Below are positions 1-8,300 of a stretch of DNA of 25,569 nt, in pieces. The DNA is taken from positions 1 to 25,569 of the forward strand of contig DATLNC010000280.1 of NCBI GenBank assembly GCA_035536935.1, written 5' to 3'. Position 1 is the first letter of the stretch, and the number at the start of each line of letters is the position of its first letter. A program made the position numbers and the translations under genes. The notes below the pieces were generated by a model. That model was not told the origin of the DNA and ran no database searches. It saw only the letters and a program-made list of their open reading frames with translations. The stretch is from DATMER01 sp035536935. GTDB lineage: Bacteria > Acidobacteriota > Thermoanaerobaculia > Multivoradales > UBA5704.

Positions 1-239
1 ACAGCTTCATCGCGGAGCTGAAGGAAGCGGGAGTCGGCTGCTCGGTTCACTGGCGGCCGTTGCACCTCCATCCCTACTATGCCGAAACGTTCGGCTGGAG
101 GGCGGAGGATCTCCCGGCCGCCTCGGCGGTCTGGGAGCGCATCGTCTCCCTGCCTCTCTTCCCCGCGATGGCCGATGCGGAGCATGAGCATGTTGTCGCT
201 GTCGTCCAGGGGATTTGTGAACGCCGGCGGAAGCGTTGA
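1..239 (+). CDS. DegT/DnrJ/EryC1/StrS-family sugar aminotransferase, C-terminal fragment
   Basis: The gene enters from the left edge; the reading frame begins at base 3 and ends with TGA at 237-239, so only about 78 C-terminal residues are visible. They contain the segment VHWRPLHLHPYY, then ETFGWRAEDLP, then SLPLFPAMADAEHEHVV. This series is the usual C-terminus of PLP-dependent sugar aminotransferases of the DegT/DnrJ/EryC1/StrS family, which transaminate 4-keto or 3-keto deoxysugar nucleotides. The catalytic lysine lies outside the window, so activity cannot be checked. The next gene probably starts at 217, inside this gene, so the two are likely co-translated. The PglF-like dehydratase two genes downstream would supply a 4-keto substrate, which suggests a PglE-like role (inference). 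Family assignment is firm; the sugar made is not. Confidence 0.85.
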   Translation, partial: SFIAELKEAGVGCSVHWRPLHLHPYYAETFGWRAEDLPAASAVWERIVSLPLFPAMADAEHEHVVAVVQGICERRRKR

Positions 240-864
240 AGCCGGCCGGGGCTTGCCTCGCGCCGTCGAAGCCACCCTCGCCTGCCTCGGGCTGGCCGTC
301 GCCTCGCCCATCCTCCTCCTGGCTGCCGCGGCCTTCCCGCGACCCGTCCTCTTCCGGCAGCAGCGCGTCGGCCTGAACGGCCGGCCCTTTACCCTGCTCA
401 AGCTCCGCACCATGCGGGTGGCTTGGGGAGATACCCCGGAAGGATCGCAGCTCACCGCGGCGGGCGATGCCCGCATCACCCCGGCGGGCCGCTGGCTGCG
501 CCGCTTCAAGCTCGACGAGATCCCCCAGCTCTGGAACGTGGTGCGCGGCGACATGTCCCTCGTGGGACCCCGCCCCGAGGTGCCGCGCTACGTCGACGAC
601 AGCCCCCTCTGGCTCCGGGTGCTCTCGGCGCGCCCCGGCCTCACCGATCCGGTGACGCTGCGGCTGCGCGACGAGGAGGCGCTCCTGGCCGGCGTCGACG
701 ATCCGGAGAGCTTCTACCGCGAGCGGCTCCTGCCCTGGAAGCTGCGCGGCTACGCCGATTACCTCGAGCATCGCTCCTGGGCCACGGACCTGGGCGTGCT
801 CGGAGCCACGGCCCTCGCCGTCCTGCGGCTGCGCCGGACCACTCTCCCGGAGATCGAAGGATGA
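217..864 (+). CDS. Small monotopic phosphoglycosyl transferase (PglC/WcaJ-type sugar transferase)
   Basis: About 215 residues, typical of short PglC-like enzymes that transfer a sugar-1-phosphate from an NDP-sugar to undecaprenyl phosphate at the inner membrane. Visible in order: a hydrophobic re-entrant segment (about residues 18-36), VLFRQQRVG, the KLRTMR motif, FKLDEIPQLWNVVRGDMS holding the Asp-Glu catalytic dyad, LVGPRPEVP, and GLTDPVTLRLRDEE. I chose the GTG at 217, which follows AGGGG at 209-212 and overlaps the aminotransferase end. The frame is open back to an ATG at 79, but that would bury the gene deep in its neighbour and add a Ser/Arg-rich leader atypical of the family. ATG codons at 184 and 190 are other options. 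The stop overlaps the next start (ATGA at 861-864), indicating translational coupling. Glycan assembly begins with this type of step. Confidence 0.9.
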   Translation: MNAGGSVEAGRGLPRAVEATLACLGLAVASPILLLAAAAFPRPVLFRQQRVGLNGRPFTLLKLRTMRVAWGDTPEGSQLTAAGDARITPAGRWLRRFKLDEIPQLWNVVRGDMSLVGPRPEVPRYVDDSPLWLRVLSARPGLTDPVTLRLRDEEALLAGVDDPESFYRERLLPWKLRGYADYLEHRSWATDLGVLGATALAVLRLRRTTLPEIEG

Positions 865-2843
865 CGGGAGAGTCCCAGCCCGATTCTTTGGCGATGCGGC
901 GGCCGCCGCTGTGGACGCGCCTGCTCTACCGGCAGGTCCAGCTCCTCATGGACATCGTGATCCTGCTGGGCTCGTTCGTCGTCGCCTACCTGCTGCGCTT
1001 CGACTTCCGCATCCCGGAGCCCGAGCTGGCCCGGATGCTGGTCCAGCTCCCGCTCGTCCTGCTCCTCCAGTTCGCGGCCCTGGCTCTCGCCGGAATCTAC
1101 TCGTTCGTCTGGCGCTACGTGGGCCTGCGCGAGGTCCCGTCCTTCCTGAAGGCCGCGGCCGGCTCGGCGGCGGTGCTCCTGCTCCTGCGCTTCGGGCTCC
1201 CGGACGAGCTCCACCTCTGGCGCGTGCCGCTCTCCGTGATCCTGGTCGACGCGGCTCTCGCTTTCGGCGGCGCGCTCAGCGTGCGCGTGACGCGCCGGGT
1301 CCTCTATGAGAGCTACGAGCGCGAGCGGCTCGACCGCACCGCCTCCCGCACCCTCGGAGAGCGCCGGAGCCGCAAGCCGGTGCTCCTGGTGGGCGCCGGC
1401 CGCGGCGGCGTGCTGGCCGTGCGCGAGATCCAGGCCCGCGGCGACTTCGACATCGAGGTCCTGGGCTTCGTGGACGACGACCCCCTGAAGCAGGGCACGG
1501 TCATCCACGGCGTGCGGGTGCTCGGCACCATCCGCGACCTGCCCCGGCTGGTGCGCGAGCTCAGGATCGACCACGTGGTCATCACCATCGCCGAGACCCG
1601 GCGCCAGCTCCTGCGGCGCATCGCCGAGACCTGCCAGAGGAGCGGCGTGCGCATGCGCTCCATCCCGGGCTTCTACGAGATCCTGCAGGGCAAGGTCGAG
1701 ATCAGCCGCATGCGCGATGTGGCCGTCGAGACCCTGCTCGGCCGCGATCCGGTCCACCTCGACCAGACCGAGCTGGAACGCTTCCTGGGCGGCCGGCGGG
1801 TCCTGGTCACCGGCGCGGGCGGCTCCATCGGCTCCGAGCTGGCGCGGCAGGTCGCCCGCTTCCGGCCTTCGCTCCTGCTGCTTCTCGACCGCGCCGAAGG
1901 GGCGCTCTTCGAGGTCGACCGCGAGCTGCGGCAGCTCCGCCCCGAGCTGGACATCCGGCCGCTGATCGCCGACGTGGTGGACGCGCCCCGCATCCGCGCG
2001 CTGCTCACCCAGTTCCGCCCCGATGTGGTGCTCCATGCCGCGGCGCACAAGCACGTGCCGATGATGGAGGCGAACGCCAGCGAGGCGATCAAGAACAACG
2101 TCTTCGGCACCCGCATCCTGGGCGAGCTGGCGGGCGAGCTGGGGGTCGAGGCCTTCGTGCTGATCTCCACCGACAAGGCCGTGCACCCCAGCTCGGTCAT
2201 GGGCGCTTCGAAGCGCATCGCCGAGCTGGTGATCCAGGACCTGGACCAGCGCTACGGCACGCGCTACGTGGCGGTGCGCTTCGGCAACGTCATGGGCTCG
2301 GCCGGCTCGGTGATCCCGATCTTCCGCGAGCAGATCGCCCGCGGCGGCCCGGTGACCGTCACCCATCCGGACATGATGCGCTACTTCATGACCATCCCCG
2401 AGGCGGCGCAGCTCGTCCTCGAGACCGGCGCCATGGGCGACCGGGGCGAGATCTACATCCTCGACATGGGCGAGCCCGTGCGCATTCTCGATCTGGCCCG
2501 GGACCTGATCACCCTCTCGGGCTTCCGGCCCTACGAGGACATCGAAATCGTGTTCACCGGCCTGCGCCCGGGCGAGAAGCTGTTCGAGGAGTTGGAGGTT
2601 TCGGGCGAGAACATCGCCAAGACCCGCCATCCGAAGATCTTCATCGGCCGGCTGCCGGTCTACACGTCGGAACGCCTGTCCGAGGGCCTCAAGCGCCTGG
2701 CCGCGCTCGGCCGGCATGGCCACGACGGGGAGATCCGCGAGTTCCTCGCCGAGTTCCTCGACGAGGCCAACCTGATGACGGGCCGGGCCGGCGCCGCGAT
2801 CCTCCATTTCCCCGGCCGCTCGATCGGCCGCGGGCGGTCTTGA
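861..2843 (+). CDS. FlaA1/PglF/WbpM-type membrane NDP-sugar 4,6-dehydratase (polysaccharide biosynthesis protein)
   Basis: Protein of 660 residues, the normal size for long PglF/WbpM/CapD-type enzymes. The N-terminus has about four membrane segments (roughly residues 25-145). A first Rossmann domain follows with GAGRGG at residue 178, then an extended SDR catalytic domain with TGAGGSIGSE at 317-326. In the SDR active site the YxxxK tyrosine is replaced by methionine (M447, K451 in SSVMGASK); this substitution is known in the PglF/WbpM family. The C-terminal part has GLRPGEKLFEE, also typical. The family converts UDP-GlcNAc to UDP-4-keto-6-deoxy sugar, and the neighbouring aminotransferase and phosphoglycosyl transferase fit a bacillosamine-like route. 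An acetyltransferase would complete that route but is not in view. The ATG at 861 overlaps the previous stop. The frame is open upstream to 423, but only as an out-of-frame shadow of the transferase gene. Confidence 0.92.
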   Translation: MTGESQPDSLAMRRPPLWTRLLYRQVQLLMDIVILLGSFVVAYLLRFDFRIPEPELARMLVQLPLVLLLQFAALALAGIYSFVWRYVGLREVPSFLKAAAGSAAVLLLLRFGLPDELHLWRVPLSVILVDAALAFGGALSVRVTRRVLYESYERERLDRTASRTLGERRSRKPVLLVGAGRGGVLAVREIQARGDFDIEVLGFVDDDPLKQGTVIHGVRVLGTIRDLPRLVRELRIDHVVITIAETRRQLLRRIAETCQRSGVRMRSIPGFYEILQGKVEISRMRDVAVETLLGRDPVHLDQTELERFLGGRRVLVTGAGGSIGSELARQVARFRPSLLLLLDRAEGALFEVDRELRQLRPELDIRPLIADVVDAPRIRALLTQFRPDVVLHAAAHKHVPMMEANASEAIKNNVFGTRILGELAGELGVEAFVLISTDKAVHPSSVMGASKRIAELVIQDLDQRYGTRYVAVRFGNVMGSAGSVIPIFREQIARGGPVTVTHPDMMRYFMTIPEAAQLVLETGAMGDRGEIYILDMGEPVRILDLARDLITLSGFRPYEDIEIVFTGLRPGEKLFEELEVSGENIAKTRHPKIFIGRLPVYTSERLSEGLKRLAALGRHGHDGEIREFLAEFLDEANLMTGRAGAAILHFPGRSIGRGRS

Positions 2844-2849
2844 GGTCCC

Positions 2850-2877
2850 GAGGAGGTCCTGAGGAGGTCCTGAGGAG
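2850..2877 (+). repeat. Short direct repeat (11 bp, about 2.5 copies)
   Basis: GAGGAGGTCCT occurs at 2850-2860 and again directly at 2861-2871, followed by a partial copy at 2872-2877. It lies in the 94-bp gap between the dehydratase stop and the permease start. No clear terminator or promoter can be seen in this gap. The repeat may be slippage-prone sequence without function. Confidence 0.6.
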
Positions 2878-2937
2878 CGGCTCGCTCAGGAGCGCGGCGC
2901 GCACTCTGTACAGGTAGAAAGCCCGATTGGAAACGAT

Positions 2938-5370
2938 ATGGAAAGCCTGCGCCAGGACTTCATCTACGCCCTCCGTTTCCTGCGGAAGCACCGCGGGTTC
3001 GCCATCCTCATCGTCCTCTGCCTCGCCCTGGGGATCGGCGCCAACAGCGCCATCTTCAGCGTGGTGGACGCGGTGCTGCTGCGGCCGCTGCCCTACCCCG
3101 ACGCCGACCGGCTGACGATCCTGACGGACGTCCACCAGGGGCCGGGGGGCGAACCGGAGGAGTACAACGTCTCGGCCTTCAGCTTCCTGGAGTGGCGCAA
3201 GCAGAAAGGCGCGTTCGAGCGGCTGGAGGCCATGAACCCGAAGAAGCTCAACCTGACCGACAATGGTCTCCGGGGTGGCGAGCCGGAGCAGGTGCCGGGC
3301 GCGGAGGTGACGGCGGGCCTCTTCGGCCTGCTCGGCGTCCGGATGGAGCACGGGCGGGCGCTGCTGCCCGAAGAGGACCGGCCGGGCGCGGCGCGCTCGG
3401 CGGTCATCTCCCACGGCCTCTGGCAGCGGCGCTTCGGCGGCGATCCGCAGATCCTGGGCAAGGGGCTCGTGATCGACGGCCAGAGCTACACGGTGGTGGG
3501 TGTGGCCAGGCAGGGCTTCCACTTCCAGGAGGATGCCGAGCTCTGGGTGCCGCTGGCGCTCGACCCTGCGAACCTGCCGCCGCAGCACCCGCTGATCGTG
3601 GCCGGCCTGCTGCGGCCGGGCATGACCCTCGAGGAGGCGCAGTCGCAGATGACGACCGTGGCGGCGCGCCTGGCCCGGGACTACCCGGAGACCAACGCCG
3701 GCTACGGCGTGCGCATCACGGACCTGCGCGACAGCCGGGTCAAGGAGCGGCGGGGCGGCCTGCTGCTGCTCCTCGCCGCGGTGGGGATGCTGCTGCTCAT
3801 CGCCTGCGCCAACGTGGGCAACCTGCTGCTGGTGCGGGCCTCGGAGCAGCGCAACGAGATCGCGATCCGGGCGGCGTTCGGCGCGAGCCGCGGCCGGCTC
3901 GTGCGCCAGACGTTGACGGAAAGCGTGGTGCTGGCCCTGGTGGGAGGGATCGTGGGCATCCCGCTGGCGGAGGGGATCCTCTGGGCCCTGCCGCGGCTCG
4001 CCACCGAGTACGGCGCGCTGCTGCGCGACGTCCGCCTCGACTACCGGGTGCTCGCCTTCACCTTCGTGATCTCCCTGGTTACCGGTCTCCTGCCCGGCCT
4101 GCTGCCGGCGCTCAAGACCTCGACGCCCAACCTCTACCGCCGTTTGACTGCGGGCGGCGGGCGGCGGGCGAGCGAAGGCATCCGCGGCCGCCAGCTCCAG
4201 AGCGGGCTGGTGGTCTTCGAAGTCGCGGTCGCGCTGCTCCTGCTGGTCGGCGCGGGCCTGATGATCAAGAGCTTCGCCCTGATCAACCGGGTCGAGGTCG
4301 GGTTCGAGCGCGAGAACGTGCTGACTTTGCAGGTGGCGCTCCCCGAGACCGAGTACGAGGGCGCCGAGCTCTCGACCTTCTGGCGCGACCTGATCGCCCG
4401 CGTCCGCACGCTGCCGGGGGTGACCGCGGCGGCGGCGACGAGCGTGCTGCCGGTGGACGAGTTCGCCGTCACCACCACGTTCACCCTGGAGAACGTGGCG
4501 AACGCCGGCCCGGCCGAAACGCAGATGGCCAACTTCCGGCGGGTCAGCCCGGACTACTTCCGCTCCCTGGGCATCCCCCTCAAGTCCGGCCGGCCTTTCC
4601 GCGACGGCGACGATCTCGCGAGCGCGCCGGTGGCGGTGGTCAGCGAGGAGATGGCCCGCCGCTACTGGGGCGCCGGGAGCGCCGCGGTCGGCAAGCGCAT
4701 CCTGCGCACCGCCGAGGCGGCCAAGGAGCGCTGGCTGACGGTCGTGGGAGTCGTGGGCGATGTGCAGGACTCGGCCCTCGGCGCCGAGACCGGCGCGACC
4801 TTCTACGTGCCCATCGCTCAGGGTGCGCGGCCGGCCATGTACCTGGTGGCCAGGACCTCGGTCGAGCCGATGAGCCTGGTGCCGTCCGTGCGCCGCGAGG
4901 TGCTGGCGCTGGACAAGGACCAGCCGATCGCCGAGGTCCAGACGCTGGACGACCGGGTCTCGGGCTCGCTCTCCAAGCAGCGCTTCAACACCTTCATGCT
5001 GACCCTGTTCGCCTCGCTGGGCATGCTGCTGGCGGTGATGGGGATCTACGCCGTGCTCTCCTACTCGGTCAGCCAGCGCCACCACGAGATCGGCATCCGC
5101 ATGGCCCTGGGAGCGCAGAACGGGGACGTGATCTGGCTGATCCTGAAGCGGGGCATGGGGCTCGCAGGGCTCGGCATGGTGATCGGCCTCACCGCCGCGT
5201 TCGCCTTCACCCGCGTGCTGGAGGGGCTGCTCTACGGCGTGGCGCCGACCGATCCGCTGGTCTTCTGCGCGATCGGCGCGGGGCTGATGCTGGTGGCGCT
5301 GATCGCCAGCTACCTGCCGGCGCGCCGGGCCGCCAAGTTCGACCCGCTAGTCACGCTGCGTCTGGATTAA
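2938..5370 (+). CDS. ADOP-type ABC transporter permease (MacB/FtsX-like, no ATPase domain)
   Basis: Protein of 810 residues with the layout of acidobacterial duplicated orphan permeases. The N-terminus DFIYALRFLRKHRGF precedes a transmembrane helix (about 20-45) and the signature ALGIGANSAIFSVVDAVLLR. Then come a periplasmic MacB-like domain (about 46-265), a first FtsX block of three helices (about 272-395, with EIAIRAAFGASRGRLVRQ), another helix (about 420-445) and a second periplasmic domain. A second FtsX block follows (about 683-805, with HHEIGIRMALGAQNGDV) and the ending PARRAAKFDPLVTLRLD. No Walker motifs are present, so energy would have to come from an ATPase encoded elsewhere, or the protein acts otherwise. 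The ATG at 2938 fits the conserved N-terminus; no good Shine-Dalgarno is seen. The last 24 bases overlap the 3' end of the NRPS gene on the other strand. Substrate unknown; a role in exporting the NRPS product is only a guess. Confidence 0.92.
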   Translation: MESLRQDFIYALRFLRKHRGFAILIVLCLALGIGANSAIFSVVDAVLLRPLPYPDADRLTILTDVHQGPGGEPEEYNVSAFSFLEWRKQKGAFERLEAMNPKKLNLTDNGLRGGEPEQVPGAEVTAGLFGLLGVRMEHGRALLPEEDRPGAARSAVISHGLWQRRFGGDPQILGKGLVIDGQSYTVVGVARQGFHFQEDAELWVPLALDPANLPPQHPLIVAGLLRPGMTLEEAQSQMTTVAARLARDYPETNAGYGVRITDLRDSRVKERRGGLLLLLAAVGMLLLIACANVGNLLLVRASEQRNEIAIRAAFGASRGRLVRQTLTESVVLALVGGIVGIPLAEGILWALPRLATEYGALLRDVRLDYRVLAFTFVISLVTGLLPGLLPALKTSTPNLYRRLTAGGGRRASEGIRGRQLQSGLVVFEVAVALLLLVGAGLMIKSFALINRVEVGFERENVLTLQVALPETEYEGAELSTFWRDLIARVRTLPGVTAAAATSVLPVDEFAVTTTFTLENVANAGPAETQMANFRRVSPDYFRSLGIPLKSGRPFRDGDDLASAPVAVVSEEMARRYWGAGSAAVGKRILRTAEAAKERWLTVVGVVGDVQDSALGAETGATFYVPIAQGARPAMYLVARTSVEPMSLVPSVRREVLALDKDQPIAEVQTLDDRVSGSLSKQRFNTFMLTLFASLGMLLAVMGIYAVLSYSVSQRHHEIGIRMALGAQNGDVIWLILKRGMGLAGLGMVIGLTAAFAFTRVLEGLLYGVAPTDPLVFCAIGAGLMLVALIASYLPARRAAKFDPLVTLRLD

Positions 5371-8300
5371 CAGCTCCGCGAGGATTTCCTCCATCGCGAG
5401 CTGCTCGGGGAGGGGGAGCGCGCTGCGCTCCTCCTCGAGGATCTCCGCCACGTGGGCGACCGTCGGCCCTTCGAAGACCTTGCGCAGGTCGAGCTGGACG
5501 GGCAGCACGTCCTGGAGCAGCGTCACGACCTGCGTGGCCATCAGGGAGTTGCCCCCGAGATCGAAGAAGCTGACCTCCCGCGGCACCTCGCCGGTTCCCA
5601 GGACCTCGGCGAAGACGCCGGCGACGAGCATCTCCGTGGGCGTGCGCGGGGCTTCTCCGGCAGGCGCCGGCTCGGCCGAGGGGGCCGGCAGCGCGCGGCG
5701 GTCGACCTTGCCGCCAGGCGTGCGCGGCAGGGCCTCGACGGGCACGAAGGCGGAGGGCACCATGTATTCCGGAAGCTTCCCGCGCAGCCAGCTCCTCAGT
5801 TGGTCCGGCTCTGGCCCGGGCACGTAGTAGGCGACCAGCCGGCGGTCGTTCGGCCGGTCCTCCCGCGAGGCAACGGCAGCCTCGCGCACGCCTGGATGCT
5901 GCAGCAGGACCGCTTCGATCTCCTCCAGCTCGATGCGGAAGCCGCGGATCTTGACCTGTTGGTCGGTCCGCCCGAGGAACTGCAGATTGCCGTCCGGCAG
6001 CCGGCGGACCAGGTCGCCCGTGCGGTAGAGGCGTGCGCCCGGCTCCGTGGGGTCCGGCACGAAGCGCTCGGCGGTGAGATCCGGCCGGCCGAGGTACCCC
6101 CGCGCCAGCAGGCGCCCCCCCAGGCACAGCTCGCCGGGCACGCCCGGAGGCTGGAGCTGCCCATGGCGGTCCATGACGAAGGCGCGGCGGCCGGGGAGCA
6201 GCCTGCCCAGGGCCACCGTCCCGGGCCCGGAGGCTGCCGCGGCATCCACTTCCTGGAAGCTCGCGGTGATCACCCCCTCGGTGGGGCCGTAGGCATTGAG
6301 CAGGCGCACGCCGGCCAGGGGGCCTTGCAGCCACAGGCGCGCGTCCGCCGCCGGCATGGCCTCGCCGCCCGCGGTGACCAGGCGCAAAGCGGCAGGCACG
6401 GCGGCAGAGGCTTCGCGGACCCACTGACGCCAGTACGCCGTGGGCAGCTCGGCCACGGTGAGCCCCAGCCTGCCGGCGATCCGGGAGAACTCCGCCGGCG
6501 GCCAGACCTCCGGTCCGCGCAGCACCACGGCGGCGCCGCGGACCAGGGCGGACAGGAGCTGCTCCAGGGAGACGTCGAAGGCGGGCGAGGCGAAGAAGAG
6601 GGCGCGATCGCGCTCGCTCAGCTCCAGCAGGTCCGCCACGGCGAGGATGTGCTCCGCGAGCGCCTCGTGGGTCACCCCGACCGGCTTCGGTCTCCCCGTG
6701 GAACCCGAGGTATGAAGGATGTAGGCGAGACCGTCGGCCGGATCCGGGAGATCTTCCAGCAGGAGGGCCCTGCGCTCGGCCGGCAACTCGGGGTCCAGGG
6801 GAGTGTAGGTGGCTCCGGCCTTGAAGACGGCCAGCAGGGCCGCGACCAGCTCCGGCGAGCGCTCCGCCAGGACGGCCACGCGCATCCCGGGCCACATCCC
6901 GAGCGCAAGCCGGTCCGCCCAGGCGTTCAGCTCGGCATAGGTGAGCTGGCCACCATCCCAGAGAAGGGCCAGGGCATCGGGAGTCCGCGCCGCCTGCTGC
7001 TCGAAGAGCTGGCGGATCGTGGTTTTCCGCTCTTCGCCTCCATTCCATTCCAGCAGGTTGTGGCGCTCCGCTGGGGAGAGCAGCGGCAGCTCGGAGATGG
7101 GCGTATCCGGCGAGGCGGCGATCCCTTCCAGAAGCACCCGCAGATGGCCAAGCCAGCGTTGGATGGTCACGGCGTCGAACAGGTCGGAGGCGTACTCGGC
7201 CCGCGCGGTCCCGCCGTCTTCCTGCGGGGCGATCTGAAGCCAGAGGTCGAACCTGGAGGTGCCGGTGTCGATGTCCAGGAGCCGGCCGCGCAGGGGAGGC
7301 AGGGCTTCGCGGATGGAGAACGACACCTGGAAGAGCGGTGAGCGGGAGAGGTCCCTCTCCGGCTCCAGCTCCGAGACCAGGCGCTCGAAGGGGAGATCCT
7401 GGCAGGCGTGGGCGGACAGCACTGCCTCCCGCGACCTGCCGAGAACCTCGGCGAAGGCCGGGTTCCCCGACAGATCCACGCGCAGGACCAGGTTGTTGAC
7501 GAAGAAGCCGACGAGATCCTCGATCTCCCGCCGTCCGCGGTTGGCCACGGGCGAGCCCACGACGACGTCCGTCTGGCCGGTGAGGCGATGGAGGAGGATC
7601 TGCCATGCGGCGAGCATCGTCATAAACGGGGTCGCGCGCCGGCCTCGGGGGAGAGCGGGCAGCGCGGTGGAGACCACGCCGCCGCGGAAGGACTGCGCGG
7701 CCAGCCGCGGCCGGTCCGTGGGCAGCTCCAGGGTAGAGAGGCCGGCCAGCCGCTCCTGCCACCAGGAGAGCTGCCCGTCCAGCAGCTCGGCGGGCCAGCG
7801 GCGCTGCCAGTCCGCGTAGTCGGCGTACTGGAAAGGCAGCTCCGGGAGACTCTGTCCGCCGACCTCCCGCACCAGCAGGTCGAGGGACCAGCCGTCGCAG
7901 ATGATGTGGTGCAGGGTCAGGAGGAGCCTGGAGGATTCGCCGAGCCGGAGCAGGCCGATGCGCACCAGTGGCCCCCGCAGCAGGTCGAAAGGCCGGCGGG
8001 CCTCTTCCAAGGAAAGGCGGTCCGCCTCCCCTTGGCGTAGGGAGAGAGGAAGGCTGCGCAGGTCCACTACAGGCAGCGGCCGGAAACGGTGGGGCTCCAC
8101 GATCTGCATCGGCCTGCCCTGGACCGTGGTGAAGCGCGTGCGGAGCGTCTCGTGGCGGCGCGCCACCTCCGAGAAGGCGCGCTCCAACTCCGTCTCATCC
8201 AGCGGGCCGCTCAGCTCAAGGGCCTGGAAGAGATTGTAGACCGTGCTGCCCGGGCTCAACCGGTCCATGACCCAGAGGCGCTCCTGGGCGAAGGACGGGG

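Noticed and set aside
79..216. N-terminal extension of the phosphoglycosyl transferase back to ATG 79
   Set aside because: It lies in another frame of the aminotransferase gene and has a Ser/Arg-rich composition unlike the family; GTG 217 with AGGGG is preferred.
759..2807. Minus-strand open frame of 682 codons opposite the dehydratase
   Set aside because: Overlaps the conserved Rossmann and SDR motifs on the other strand and shows no family features.
2689..5085. Minus-strand open frame of 798 codons opposite the permease
   Set aside because: Shadow of the permease gene; His/Arg/Gln-rich with no domain signature.
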